Assembly (NCBI GenBank): GCA_016719225.1
Contig: JADKAN010000004.1
Span: 248,001 to 312,000 of the forward strand
Direction of reading: 5' to 3'
DNA: 64,000 nt
Source of the DNA: Flavobacteriales bacterium
GTDB lineage: Bacteria; Bacteroidota; Bacteroidia; Flavobacteriales_F; PHOS-HE28
Shown here: positions 33,705 through 43,861 of the stretch, piece by piece
How the letters are laid out: the number at the start of each line of letters is the position of its first letter
How positions within the stretch are numbered: position 1 is the first letter of the stretch
Made by a program: the position numbers and the translations under genes
The notes under the pieces: generated by a model
What the model was told of the DNA's origin: nothing
Database searches by the model: none
The model's input: only the letters and a program-made list of their open reading frames with translations

Positions 33705-36312
33705 TCAATGCACCACCAGGAAAACACCCCGCGATGCGATCCTGTCGGGCTGGTTGACCTGATAGGCGTAGAGCCCGGGAGCGAAGCGTTGGACGGGCAC
33801 GGTGATGTTGCCACCAGCGAAGCCCTGTGCGAAAACCTGTCGCCCCGTTGCATCCAGCACCACCAATTCAGCAGCGGTCGCGTTGGACAGTTGGAAATGC
33901 ACTTGCTCGCTGGCAGGCTGTGGGAACACGCTCACTGACGGCGCGTTGGCCGCTTCGGAAATGCCTGATGGTGTGCTCACCAGGTTCACGCAGTAATCCT
34001 CCGTCTCCCCGAAGGAGTACACCGTGCATCCATCAGGCACTTGATCGCCATATTTCATGGCCACGCGCATCCGGGTGGAGCCTTCCGTGGCGCTAGCAGG
34101 GACGGTGAGCATGCCATCCACGGGTGTGCCCAGAACGGAATCGGCGGTGAAGACGGCCTCATCCACCGCGAATTGACCGTCGCGGTCGAGGTCGAGGTAC
34201 ACGGTGTAGAATTCCCGATAGGCCGGGCCGGCATAGCCCATGTTCAGCAGGATGGGCAAGGTTGCGCCGATGACGAGTTCGGATGACTGTGCGGTGACAT
34301 CAGGAGAGGCATAGCCACCATCGCTGCCGGAGATCCGGTTGATACCGGCGAGCTGCACGTGCGCGATCCACTCGTAGGTGGCATCGCCTCCACTGGTGCA
34401 GAACGACGCTTCAACACATTGGCCGCAACCGGGCACATGCAGCGCTATGGAGGCCGACCAAGGTGCGAGGACACCGTTGCAGGCACTGCGCATCTGCACC
34501 TCCAGATCGCTGCACGACGGCAATCCGGAAAGCGTTGCGGCATTTCCTGTCAGGCCGTTCATATCGATCCATTCTTCGGCCCCGATCGTGCGGTAGCGCA
34601 GGTCATAAGCGGAGGAAGCCAGCACGGGGTTCCAGCTAACGGTAGCACTGATGGAGTCGTTCGCCGTGGCCGTGATGTTCATGGGTGCGGTGCAGCAGCC
34701 TTCGCTGGTCCAGGTCAGCACTGGCCCGAAATCGCTTGCAGCGGAATCACAATCCGCGGCCACTTGGAATTCGTACACGTCACAGGTGCCCAAACCTGAA
34801 ATTTCGACCGAACCATTGGTCAGTCCTGGAACTTCCGTCCATGGTGTTACGCCTTGCAAGCGGTAGCGTGCGGTGTACGTGCCCGGTAGTGCGTTCCACG
34901 TGAGCGTCGCGGAACCGATCGTTGCGGAGCTGGCGGCCAAGTTGTACGGTGCTGGGCATGCGGCACAACTGTCCATGAGCAGTTGCACGCTGTTGAACGC
35001 GTTGATGCGACCACCGGTAACGGTGTTGCCCGGCAAGTTGCCCACTTCGTCCACCCCGGCGAAAAGTGCATTACGCACACGCCGGGCGGCTTCCTCGGGA
35101 TCGTTATGCGCAATGGCAGCCAAGCTCGGGCAAGGCACACTGTACATCAACGCGAGCACCCCTGCGGTGAGCGGGCTGGCGAACGAAGTTCCGCTGGTAC
35201 TGCCCGTGCCTCCGCCGATAGTAGTGGTGAATACGCTGGCCCCCGGAGCGCCCACATCGATGGAGGTGGAGCCATAGCCGGAGAAGGTGCGCTGGTCCAC
35301 ACTGTTGGTAGCGGTCACGGCGATCAGGAATTCGCTGGGGCAGGCCGTGGGCAGATCGCCCACCACGTCGATGTTCACGTTGTTGTTCGCCGTAGCGCCG
35401 CAGTTCAGGATGCCTGCCGTACCCAGCGTGTCGTACAATGCGCACCAGATCGGTGCGTTGGCCGGTTGGCCGCCGTCCACGCCCCAGCTGGCATTGGTGG
35501 CCACCACAAAGGCACCTTTAGTACCGCCGCTCTGGTTGTACAGCCTGCGCATCACCAATGGATAGGTGTACGCCGCCACCACATCCGATTCCAGCGTGCT
35601 GGCGTATTTCACCGGCATCATTTTCACGTTCCAGTTAGCACCGGTAACCAATACGCCGTTATTACCGACGGCGCCGATCATGCCGGCCACTTCGGTGCCA
35701 TGCGGTCCGCTGTAAACGTTGTCGTTGCCGGCCGCGGGAGCCCAGCCCCGCACGTCGTCGATGTAGCCGTTGCCGTCATCGTCAACCCCGTTGCCGGGAA
35801 TTTCCTGCCGGTTGATCCAGGCGTTCGCGGCGAGGTCGGGGTGCGTGAGGTCCGCATCCTCGATGATCGCCACCACTATCGTGTCGCCCACCGCCGTGAC
35901 TCCGCCCGTGGTAATATCCCATGCACCTTCACTATTGATATTCTGGTGATGCCATTGCTGGCCGTACTGCGGATCGTCAGGAACGTTACGCGGGGCAAGC
36001 CGGTGGTTCACTTGGGCCATTTCAACACCGGGATGCGCTCGGAAAGCGCGCAGCATCGTGCCCTGCGGTACCGCTGTGGGATCAAAATGAAAAAGCCATG
36101 TGCGCATGGGGGCCGAGATCTCTTTTTCCACACGCAACGCGGAGGATGTGCCGGTCACGAACGAAAGGTCCTTGGCAACGTCCACTGCGTTGACGCCGGG
36201 TTTCAGCATGGCCAGAATGTCGCCGGGTACCGTGGCTATTTGCGGAAGAGCGGTAGTGGCCAGAGCGAAAAGGCACAATGCAAGAATCGTGGAGCGATGG
36301 AAATTCATCATG
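33705..36312 (-). CDS. T9SS-exported S8 (subtilase) peptidase with FN3-like and GEVED domains
   Basis: 868 residues from the ATG at 36312. Signal peptide (STILALCLFALATTALPQ), prodomain to about 115, then a subtilase domain with His in SGPHGTEVAGMIGA, oxyanion Asn in VATNASWGVDGG and Ser in GTSFASPLTAGVLALM. The usual catalytic-Asp motif IDTGVD is replaced by IIEDADLTHPDL, so the Asp position is shifted by one. Two fibronectin-III-like repeats (about 460-640) and a GEVED domain (YSFGETEDYCVNL) follow. A T9SS type A sorting domain forms the last 75 residues. It is inferred to be a secreted or surface-bound protease. Confidence 0.9.
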
Positions 36313-36316
36313 TTAC

Positions 36317-36324
36317 AAAGGTAG
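36317..36324 (-). promoter_or_regulatory. -7 promoter element of the S8 peptidase gene
   Basis: On the minus strand TACCTTTG, a perfect TAnnTTTG, ends four bases before the ATG at 36312. The start codon would lie at or next to the transcription start. No TTG is seen at the right distance. Confidence 0.45.
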
Positions 36325-36434
36325 ACGGGCAGCAAAGGGATTCCGTGGCCTGTTGGCGGCAGTCTTGGAAGCTTGATCGGTGAGGTTCTGCGGAAGCGAG
36401 CGAGCAACATACCACCTGCATGATCCGCTTCCGA

Positions 36435-36932
36435 TCAACGGCACGGACGGAGGACTTCCTCCTTGCCGTCCCAATCGTAGCTGTCGCGAATGAACGCCAA
36501 ACTTTCGCGCAAGTCGTCCCCTACGCTGGCCAACTGGCGAGTAGGGGTGCAGCGGTCCGTTATCATGGAATTGTCTCTCGGGTTCGCGAAAACCAAGTAG
36601 CTGCCGCCCAATGCAAAGTGGAAGCCGCATCCGTCGCTCTTATTCGAAGTGCGGACCACTGCGGTCCCGCTCGGCCCTTTCCAGGAGCGCACGACCTTGA
36701 AAAGAACATCGATCCGTGCCTTCGATCGGTGCGGCCCCCCTTTTTCGTTCCTGGTAGTGAACGATGTATCAACCGCTAGAACGACCCCTTCAAAGATCTG
36801 CACGGCTGCGCAAAAGGCCTCGCCCAGACCGCTGGTTTGGCAATTGCAACCGGGCACCGTGACGGGTGTTTGGGCGTGCAACGCACTACAGGGCCCGGAA
36901 AGGAGCAACAGGAATGAAAGGAGCATTTTCAT
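36435..36932 (-). CDS. Secreted TIMP/NTR-like cysteine-rich protein
   Basis: 165 residues from the ATG at 36932. A signal peptide (LLSFLLLLSGPCSALHAQ) is followed by CNCQTSGLGEAFCAAVQIFEG and later FKVVRSWKG, SDGCGFHFALGGSYLVFA and TDRCTPTRQL. The Cys spacing and beta-strand order (start Cys-x-Cys, VLFKVVRSWKG, GxxYLVFA) resemble the netrin/TIMP (NTR) fold. In animals that fold inhibits metalloproteases; in bacteria its role is not known. It sits between the subtilase and the anchored envelope protein. Confidence 0.7.
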   Translation of the reverse strand: MKMLLSFLLLLSGPCSALHAQTPVTVPGCNCQTSGLGEAFCAAVQIFEGVVLAVDTSFTTRNEKGGPHRSKARIDVLFKVVRSWKGPSGTAVVRTSNKSDGCGFHFALGGSYLVFANPRDNSMITDRCTPTRQLASVGDDLRESLAFIRDSYDWDGKEEVLRPCR

Positions 36933-36937
36933 CCGAA

Positions 36938-36945
36938 CGAAGGTA
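36938..36945 (-). promoter_or_regulatory. -7 promoter element of the TIMP-like gene
   Basis: TACCTTCG on the minus strand, five bases before the ATG at 36932. It matches TAnnTTYG and supports that start codon. Confidence 0.4.
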
Positions 36946-37120
36946 ATTGAGTTGCCCGGAGCAGAAGGTGCTTGGTCCGGGCATTGGTCCGTTCTTTCCC
37001 AGGTAGAAGCATTGAGCAAGTGAACTTGATGGATGGAAGTATTCTCCAAGAAGGCATCATCTACCGCAAAGAATGCGGAAGCATTTCGGCTGATCCGCTT
37101 ATCCTGAACTTCGCAGCGCC

Positions 37121-38866
37121 ATGTCCTCGACCGTAGTGCCTCGCGCCCGTAAACCCATTCTGCGCATACTGGGTGCGGTGGGCATCGCATTGGTGGTAGG
37201 TATTGGCTGGTTCTGTTGGTGGGCCTCACGCCATGGCGAAGATTGGTTGGACCGCACGGCGGAAGAACGGATCCATGCGGCGATCGCGGAGGCTAGTGTG
37301 CCCGGCTATCGTTTCACCCTTGCAAGTTTGAAGTCCGATGCACGGCATGGCCGACTATTGGTGACCGGGGCGGAACTGAAATTCGAGCCACAGCTGTTGG
37401 ACAGCCTGCGAAGTGGTGCCTACCAATATCTCTTTGCGGCAAAAGTGGATACTGTGGAGCTGCGCGGGGTGTCCTTCTGGGGCCTGCTGTTGCGTGGTGA
37501 TATCAATGTGGAGGCCATTGTATTGGCTGGGCCTGAATTCCATTATTTCACCGGACCCAAACGGGTTGCGCTGGCCGACCCGTTCAAGCGCTTGGGCCAC
37601 GGCGGGAAGAGTGCCGTTTCGGTGCTGACAGCGGATACGCTCCGTGTTCGTCATGCTGGTGCAACCGTGCAGGACCTTGGCGAGAACCTGCCGGAGCTGG
37701 ATGTGAACGGCTTGGCGTTGGATGTGAGCGCATTGCGTATCTCAGCGCTGGGGCAACATGCCGGTGTCCACCTTGTCGTTGCCGGAGCGGACCTGCACGT
37801 GGACAGCATCAGCACGCAATTGCCCGATGGAAGTAGACTGCGCATCGGTGCGATCGCATTAAGCCGCGAGCAACGCAAAGGGCTGATCACCCGGCTTTCG
37901 ATAGTGCCACCCTTGCCGGACAGCATGGACACTTCCCGCATGCGGAAAAGCGTGTTGACGCTCACTGTTGACAGCATCACGCTGAGCGGTTTGGACCTGG
38001 ACAGGTCCTTAACGGATGAGGCTTTGCGGATCACCCACATGGGGATCCACGGTGCGAACGTTGCGGTGGAACTGGACAAGACCTTGCCGGAGCCCGCGCC
38101 CACACCGGTGCAATTGCCGCCGGCCGCATTGGCCTCGATGCCATTTTCCATTCGCTTGGACACGTTGGAACTCAATGATGCCACCGTGATCTACCGCGAA
38201 CGCGACCCGCGGACAAAGCGCTGGGGCGTGATCCCGTTCGACCATTTACGCGGCATCTTCACGAACGTGACAAACGATGCAGAGGCCATTGCTGGAGGGG
38301 AACGCATCCAAGGCGAATTCGCATGCACCTTCTTCGATAGTGCGCAAGTGAGCGGGCACTACGATGCCAGCTTGGACGGCAGTGAACGGTTCACAATAAG
38401 CACCAACTTATCGGGTCTATCCTTGCCGGAAGTGAACAGCGCCACGGGTCCGCTGCTGCGGATGCAGGTGGAGAGCGGCGAACTGCACAACATGGAAATG
38501 CGGATTGAAGGAAATGCGAAACGCGCCAAAGGGAAGATGACCATGGACTATAGCGGCTTGCTGGTGCGCGTGGAACCGGGCACGCCCAAGGAATTGCGGC
38601 ACAGCATGTTCGGTAACGTAATGGATGCCATGCTCTCCCAAGCCTACGGCGGGGCCTTGAGCGCGAACCGCGAACAAACATTCAGCATTGATCGCGATCC
38701 GGACCGCAGCATGCTTACCTACCTGTGGCACGCTACGCGCGAAGGCCTCGCCCGGAATTTGGTTCCGGAGGCCAAGGAACGGATGCGCACCATGCTGAAG
38801 ACCGATGCCGAAAAATGGCGATCGGAACGAGCAGAGCGCAAAGCCAAACGGGGAGCGGTGAAGTAG
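37121..38866 (+). CDS. Anchored periplasmic protein of unknown function (AsmA-like layout)
   Basis: 581 residues. One N-terminal transmembrane helix (ILRILGAVGIALVVGIGWFCWW, about 14-35) is followed by a long beta-rich region with motifs such as DTVELRGVSFWGLLLRGDINV and TLTVDSITLSGLDLD, spaced like the repeated strands of AsmA/DUF748 proteins. The C terminus is strongly basic and helical (about 545-581, many Lys/Arg/Glu). I do not recognise the exact family; the resemblance to AsmA is by layout only. It is divergent from the TIMP-like gene across 188 bases in which I see no other element. Confidence 0.75.
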   Translation: MSSTVVPRARKPILRILGAVGIALVVGIGWFCWWASRHGEDWLDRTAEERIHAAIAEASVPGYRFTLASLKSDARHGRLLVTGAELKFEPQLLDSLRSGAYQYLFAAKVDTVELRGVSFWGLLLRGDINVEAIVLAGPEFHYFTGPKRVALADPFKRLGHGGKSAVSVLTADTLRVRHAGATVQDLGENLPELDVNGLALDVSALRISALGQHAGVHLVVAGADLHVDSISTQLPDGSRLRIGAIALSREQRKGLITRLSIVPPLPDSMDTSRMRKSVLTLTVDSITLSGLDLDRSLTDEALRITHMGIHGANVAVELDKTLPEPAPTPVQLPPAALASMPFSIRLDTLELNDATVIYRERDPRTKRWGVIPFDHLRGIFTNVTNDAEAIAGGERIQGEFACTFFDSAQVSGHYDASLDGSERFTISTNLSGLSLPEVNSATGPLLRMQVESGELHNMEMRIEGNAKRAKGKMTMDYSGLLVRVEPGTPKELRHSMFGNVMDAMLSQAYGGALSANREQTFSIDRDPDRSMLTYLWHATREGLARNLVPEAKERMRTMLKTDAEKWRSERAERKAKRGAVK

Positions 38867-38935
38867 AACTTGATCGATCTGCATCGGCCATTCGATGGTT
38901 GTTCAAAATGACCAGTTGATAAGGACACCACATGG

Positions 38936-38970
38936 AGAAGCCTGCCGGATACCATACCCTGCAGGCTTCT
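38936..38970 (+). terminator. Hairpin between convergent genes
   Basis: AGAAGCCTGC (38936-38945) pairs with GCAGGCTTCT (38961-38970) around a 15-base loop, followed by CTTGT. It lies between the anchored envelope protein and the convergent collagen-like gene and could end either transcript. Confidence 0.6.
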
Positions 38971-38986
38971 CTTGTATGGCGATTGT

Positions 38987-41900
38987 TTACTGCCCGCTCA
39001 GAAGTTGGTCCATTTTTCTGTTCAGTTCCTCGATCGATCGCTGTTGGGCATCGATCAAAGCTTGTTGTTCTTGCACGGCCTTCACCAATGGTACCACGAA
39101 CTCCGCGTAGCGCAAGCCGTAGAGGTCTTCAGCGTTCTTGGGCTTGTCCACTCCGCTGAAATCATAGCCTACCGAAGTTGCCGCCGTCTCCACCTCTTGG
39201 GCCAAGAAGCCCGTGTAGCGGATCCGTTCCTGGGCATCGCGGCCCGCGCGATCCACGGCGCTGGTTGTGAAGGTGATATTGCCGTCCGCATCAGTGCGCA
39301 TATCCTCTTTCAGGTAAGTGGCCAGTTCATTGGCGGCCACGTTGTAGGTGACCGGACGCAGTTTCATAATGAAGGACAACCCTTTCACATCGGTGGTAAT
39401 GTTCTTCTTGTACCGCGCATCGGAGTAGGTGGTAAAGCCCACTTGGCCTTTAATGCTTTGTATGCTGGTGTTGCCGATGTGCACCACATTGCTGCCCGTT
39501 GGCCGCGCATTGTAGCCCAGCCCCATGGCGTTGTCGTAGCCCGATGCCAAGGGGTAGGCTGCAAATCCTAAGTAGGTTGAATTGCTCATGGTGCGGAAGT
39601 TGCCGGCATCGTGGCCCACGCCCGTGTTCCCCAAATTGGTAGCGCCGGTCACGTAGCTCAGCGAACTGTAACCTACTGCGGTGTTCTTGTTTCCCGAGTT
39701 GTTCTGGTTCAGAGCGGATTTACCAACGGCCGTGTTGTATTGGCCTTGATTGTTGGCATGCAGGGCAAGGGCGCCCACCGCTACGTTATCGTTCCCCTGA
39801 TTATTCAAAAGAGCCTCGACACCTACAGCGGTGTTGCTTGCGCCGGCAGTATTGGTCCCCAGCGCGAATACACCAACGGCCGTGTTTGAGGCTCCCGTGT
39901 TGTTCAGGAGGGCCAAGCTGCCAATAGCGGTGTTCGATGATCCGGAGACGTTGTCCTTCAAGGACTGATACCCCAGTGCTGTATTGTTCCCTCCTGAAAT
40001 GTTGGCATAGAGCGACTTGCTTCCGACCGCGGTATTGCGGGAGCCGGCGATCACGCCGGAACCCTCTATGGCTGGTGGCGCAAGGCCGTAAGCATTGTTG
40101 AACAGTGCACTATCGCCGATCGCCACCAGGTTGTTATGGTTCTCGTTCCGCTTCAGTGCACTTACGCCGATGGCCACATTGGAGTTGCCAGTGATATTCC
40201 GGTTCATCGACACTTGGCCTACGGCCGTGTTGAAGCTGCCCGTAGTATTCAACGGGAGCGCCGCTCCACCAACGGTCGTGTTGCCTTGTCCTGTTGTGTT
40301 GGTCCACAAGGTCTTGTCGCCGAACGCGGTATTTCCCGTTCCCGTGGACGTTTCCGGGTTGCTCAGGTGGCCGAATGACGTGTTGTTATTTATCGGAGAG
40401 AGAAAACCAGCCCGTCTGTTGTTCAGACGTATCTCGAAGCCAACGCTATCCGTAGTGCCGATGAAGTTGCTGCCGATAGCAGTTCCTGCATTTCCGGTGA
40501 GGCTCCAGCCGCTACCATCTCCACCGGGGCCTTCGGGTCCGATCAATGAAACACCATTGCCCCAACCCCCATTGAACTTAGGGCCGAACAAGCGTGTGTA
40601 CGTAGTGTTCAGGTAGAAATCACCATTGGTGCCATCGGTAGCCAACGGACCCGTGGAACCGCTCAAAACTGTCTTACCATCTAAACCGTTGGTTCCGGGA
40701 GCTCCTGCTGACCCCGGTGCACCGGGCGTTCCGGGCGCTCCGTTCTGTCCGTTGCTACCATTGGATCCGGGAGTTCCAGGTGCACCGTTCTGTCCATTGG
40801 TGCCGTTCGTACCGGGTGCGCCAGCTGGTCCTACCAGGGACACACTGCTTCCCCACGCGCCTCCGGTCTTTGGACCGAAGAGCGTGTTAGCTGCTGTGTT
40901 GATGTAGAAGTCGCCATTGGTTCCCGTTCCAGCGGAAGGGTTGTTCGTGCCATTGAGCACGGTCCTGCCATCGGAGCCGTTCGTTCCGTTGGTTCCATTG
41001 GATCCGGCAGTTCCAGGTGCACCGGGAGTTCCGGGAGCACCGTTCTGTCCGTTTGTCCCATTGATGCCTGCAGGTCCAACCAATGCCACACTTGCTCCCC
41101 ATGCACCACCCGTTTTAGGGCCGAAGAGCGTATGTGCGATGGTGTTGATGTAGAAGTCGCCGTTCGCGCCAGTGCCGGCGGCCGGGTTGATGGTTCCGTT
41201 GAGCACGGTCCTGCCATCCGTGCCGTTCGTTCCGTTCGTTCCGTTCGCTCCGTTGGTGCCATTGGATCCGGGAGTTCCAGGTGCACCGGGAGTTCCGGGA
41301 GCACCGTTCTGTCCGTTTGTTCCATTGGTGCCTGAAGGTCCAACCAGTGCCACACTTGCTCCCCATGCACCACCTGTCTTAGGGCCGAAGAGCGTATGTG
41401 CAACGGTGTTGATGTAGAAGTCGCCGTTCGCTCCAGTGCCGGCGGCCGGGTTGATGGTTCCATTGAGTACGGTCCTGCCATCCGTTCCGTTCGTTCCGTT
41501 GGTTCCGTTGGTGCCATTGGATCCGGGAGTTCCAGGTGCACCGGGAGTTCCGGGAGCACCGTTCTGTCCGTTTGTCCCATTGATGCCTGCAGGTCCAACC
41601 AGTGCCACACTTGCTCCCCATGCACCACCTGTTTTAGGGCCGAAGAGCGTATGTGCAACGGTGTTGATGTAGAAGTCGCCGTTCGCGCCAGTGCCGGCGG
41701 CCGGGTTGATGGTTCCGTTGAGCACGGTCCTGCCATCCGTGCCGTTCGTTCCGTTCGTTCCGTTCGCTCCGTTGGTGCCATTGGATCCGGGAGTTCCAGG
41801 TGCACCGGGAGTTCCGGGAGCACCGTTCTGTCCGTTTGTCCCATTGATGCCCGCAGGTCCTACCAGTGCCACACTTGCTCCCCATGCACCACCTGTCTTA

Positions 41901-43861
41901 GGGCCGAAGAGCGTATGCGCCACGGTGTTGATGTAGAAGTCGCCGTTCGCGCCAGTGCCGGCGGCCGGGTTGATGGTTCCGTTGAGCACGGTCCTGCCAT
42001 CCGTGCCGTTCGTTCCGTTCGTTCCGTTCGTTCCGTTCGTTCCGTTCGTTCCGTTCGCTCCGTTGGTGCCATTGGATCCGGGAGTTCCAGGTGCACCGGG
42101 AGTTCCGGGAGCACCGTTCTGTCCGTTTGTTCCATTGGTGCCTGAAGGTCCTACCAGTGCAACACTTGCTCCCCACGCGCCTCCGGTCTTCGGACCGAAG
42201 AGCGTGTTCGCTGCTGTGTTGATGTAGAAGTCGCCATTGGTTCCCGTTCCAGCGGCCGGGTTGTTCGTGCCATTGAGCACGGTCCTGCCATCCGTGCCGT
42301 TGGTGCCGTTCGTTCCGTTGGTACCATTGGATCCGGGAGCTCCAGGTGCGCCGGGAGTTCCGGGAGCCCCGTTCTGTCCGTTTGTTCCATTGGTTCCCGC
42401 AGGTCCTACCAGTGCCACACTTGCTCCCCATGCACCACCTGTTTTAGGACCGAAAAGCGTATGTGCGATGGTGTTGATGTAGAAGTCGCCGTTCGCGCCA
42501 ATGCCGGCGGCCGGGTTGATGGTTCCGTTGAGCACGGTCCTGCCATCCGTTCCGTTCGTTCCGTTGGTTCCGTTGGTGCCATTGGATCCGGGAGTTCCAG
42601 GTGCACCGGGAGTTCCGGGAGCACCGTTCTGTCCGTTTGTTCCATTGGTGCCCGCAGCACCCGCAGCACCCGCTGGCCCAACCAAAGGAACACTTGTTCC
42701 CCATGCACCACCTGTTTTTGGACCGAAGAGCGCATGTGCAACGGTGTTGATGTAGAAGTCGCCGTTCGCGCCAGTGCCCGCGGCCGGGTTGATGGTTCCA
42801 TTGAGTACGGTCCTGCCATCCGTTCCGTTCGTTCCGTTGGTTCCGTTGGTGCCATTGGATCCGGCAGTTCCAGGTGCACCGGGAGTTCCGGGAGCACCGT
42901 TCTGTCCGTTTGTCCCATTGATGCCTGCAGGTCCAACCAATGCCACACTTGCTCCCCATGCACCACCTGTCTTAGGGCCGAAGAGCGTATGCGCCACGGT
43001 GTTGATGTAGAAGTCGCCGTTCGCGCCAGTGCCGGCGGCCGGGTTGATGGTTCCGTTGAGCACGGTCCTCCCATCCGTGCCGTTATTACCGTTGGTTCCG
43101 TTGGTTCCGTTGGTTCCGTTGGTGCCGGGTGTGCCCATGGAGCCGGGTATGCCTTGGGCGCCCTGCGCGCCTTGGATGCCTTGTATCCCTTGCGGCCCTT
43201 GGATGGAGCCCACGTTCTCCCACGTGTTGGTATTCTCGCTCCATACGAAGAGGTCGCCGTCCACCAGGAACGCATCACCGGGGTTGGCGGTCCCGGGCAA
43301 TTCGCTCACCGTGTTCACCGATCCAAGAATGCTGACCCCGGTACCATCGGCACCCGCCGGGCCAGCAACGCCTTGCGAGCCTTGTTGTCCCGGTATCCCT
43401 TGTGCGCCTTGTGCGCCCGTAGCACCCGGAAGCCCCGGTATGCCTTGCGCTCCCTGTTCCCCTTGCGGGCCGGGCGTGTTGCTGGTTTCAGCGAACAGCG
43501 CGTACGGCACGCTCATTAATTGCGAGGTGCCCAATACCACCCCGTTCACGCTGTTGCGAACGAAGTAGGGGCCAGCCGACCAATCGATGGTCGCGAGATC
43601 GCCGCTTACAACGGATCCGCCACCAATGGCAACGGTTGCCAATCCGAATGCGTTCGTGGTCACATCGTGGTCTTCATTGTACACCACAGGTCCGGTCGCG
43701 CTGCCTTGCAGAATGGCAATGCCCAATGTGACCGTGGTGTTGGGTTGGATCACCCCGCCACCATCGCGTAGTATCGTCTGATAGTTGAAGCGGTCCGGTG
43801 CTTGTGCCAATGCCGCCGTTGCAAGCAAGAAGCAAAGTAGGAGTGGAAGTGTGCGTTTCAT
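38987..43861 (-). CDS. Collagen-like surface fibre with S74 chaperone domain
   Basis: 1624 residues. Signal peptide (residues 1-19), then a Bacteroidota N-terminal domain (FNYQTILRDGGGVIQPN to SVPYALFAET, about 22-135). Then Gly-x-Y collagen-like stretches (GAPGTPGAPGTPGSNG, GTNGTNG) alternate with about 45-residue modules (DGRTVLNGT ... GDFYINT ... LFGPKTGGAWG). Nine close copies plus one divergent copy occur. From about 1170 a YadA/Hep-like beta-head with NTAVG repeats follows, and the C terminus is an S74 endosialidase-type chaperone (YSDARYKKNI, then a coiled coil) that normally trimerises the fibre and cuts itself off. It is inferred to be a long surface fibre or adhesin. Confidence 0.9.
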   Translation of the reverse strand: MKRTLPLLLCFLLATAALAQAPDRFNYQTILRDGGGVIQPNTTVTLGIAILQGSATGPVVYNEDHDVTTNAFGLATVAIGGGSVVSGDLATIDWSAGPYFVRNSVNGVVLGTSQLMSVPYALFAETSNTPGPQGEQGAQGIPGLPGATGAQGAQGIPGQQGSQGVAGPAGADGTGVSILGSVNTVSELPGTANPGDAFLVDGDLFVWSENTNTWENVGSIQGPQGIQGIQGAQGAQGIPGSMGTPGTNGTNGTNGTNGNNGTDGRTVLNGTINPAAGTGANGDFYINTVAHTLFGPKTGGAWGASVALVGPAGINGTNGQNGAPGTPGAPGTAGSNGTNGTNGTNGTDGRTVLNGTINPAAGTGANGDFYINTVAHALFGPKTGGAWGTSVPLVGPAGAAGAAGTNGTNGQNGAPGTPGAPGTPGSNGTNGTNGTNGTDGRTVLNGTINPAAGIGANGDFYINTIAHTLFGPKTGGAWGASVALVGPAGTNGTNGQNGAPGTPGAPGAPGSNGTNGTNGTNGTDGRTVLNGTNNPAAGTGTNGDFYINTAANTLFGPKTGGAWGASVALVGPSGTNGTNGQNGAPGTPGAPGTPGSNGTNGANGTNGTNGTNGTNGTNGTDGRTVLNGTINPAAGTGANGDFYINTVAHTLFGPKTGGAWGASVALVGPAGINGTNGQNGAPGTPGAPGTPGSNGTNGANGTNGTNGTDGRTVLNGTINPAAGTGANGDFYINTVAHTLFGPKTGGAWGASVALVGPAGINGTNGQNGAPGTPGAPGTPGSNGTNGTNGTNGTDGRTVLNGTINPAAGTGANGDFYINTVAHTLFGPKTGGAWGASVALVGPSGTNGTNGQNGAPGTPGAPGTPGSNGTNGANGTNGTNGTDGRTVLNGTINPAAGTGANGDFYINTIAHTLFGPKTGGAWGASVALVGPAGINGTNGQNGAPGTPGAPGTAGSNGTNGTNGSDGRTVLNGTNNPSAGTGTNGDFYINTAANTLFGPKTGGAWGSSVSLVGPAGAPGTNGTNGQNGAPGTPGSNGSNGQNGAPGTPGAPGSAGAPGTNGLDGKTVLSGSTGPLATDGTNGDFYLNTTYTRLFGPKFNGGWGNGVSLIGPEGPGGDGSGWSLTGNAGTAIGSNFIGTTDSVGFEIRLNNRRAGFLSPINNNTSFGHLSNPETSTGTGNTAFGDKTLWTNTTGQGNTTVGGAALPLNTTGSFNTAVGQVSMNRNITGNSNVAIGVSALKRNENHNNLVAIGDSALFNNAYGLAPPAIEGSGVIAGSRNTAVGSKSLYANISGGNNTALGYQSLKDNVSGSSNTAIGSLALLNNTGASNTAVGVFALGTNTAGASNTAVGVEALLNNQGNDNVAVGALALHANNQGQYNTAVGKSALNQNNSGNKNTAVGYSSLSYVTGATNLGNTGVGHDAGNFRTMSNSTYLGFAAYPLASGYDNAMGLGYNARPTGSNVVHIGNTSIQSIKGQVGFTTYSDARYKKNITTDVKGLSFIMKLRPVTYNVAANELATYLKEDMRTDADGNITFTTSAVDRAGRDAQERIRYTGFLAQEVETAATSVGYDFSGVDKPKNAEDLYGLRYAEFVVPLVKAVQEQQALIDAQQRSIEELNRKMDQLLSGQ
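40540..43133 (-). repeat. Ten tandem collagen/module repeats inside the fibre gene
   Basis: Nine near-identical units and one divergent unit repeat every 246-294 bases, always a multiple of three. Corresponding points (the DGRTVLNGT codons) lie near 43063, 42808, 42533, 42279, 41988, 41724, 41470, 41204, 40959 and 40665. Length differences come from the number of Asn-Gly-Thr triplets and short Gly-Ala-Ala inserts. The DNA identity between units is high enough for recombination or assembly collapse. Confidence 0.92.
42007..42060 (-). repeat. 9-bp microsatellite encoding Asn-Gly-Thr
   Basis: Five perfect copies of CGTTCGTTC (42007-42051) and one variant (42052-42060) lie in one unit of the fibre gene. 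Other units hold only one or two copies. A change of one copy keeps the frame and alters collagen-like spacer length by three residues. Confidence 0.85.

Noticed and set aside
36933..37229. N-terminal extension of the TIMP-like protein
   Set aside because: The signal peptide begins at 36932, and the upstream segment overlaps the divergent control region and the start of the next gene.
40540..43133. Regular repeats that might suggest a CRISPR array
   Set aside because: The period is about 250-290 bases, the repeats are coding and there are no 25-40 bp repeat/spacer units or cas genes.
40831..43519. Many long frames on both strands across the collagen-like repeats
   Set aside because: They repeat with the same period as the fibre gene and are out-of-frame or antisense readings of it. 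Only the minus frame 38987-43861 has a signal peptide and a known C-terminal domain.
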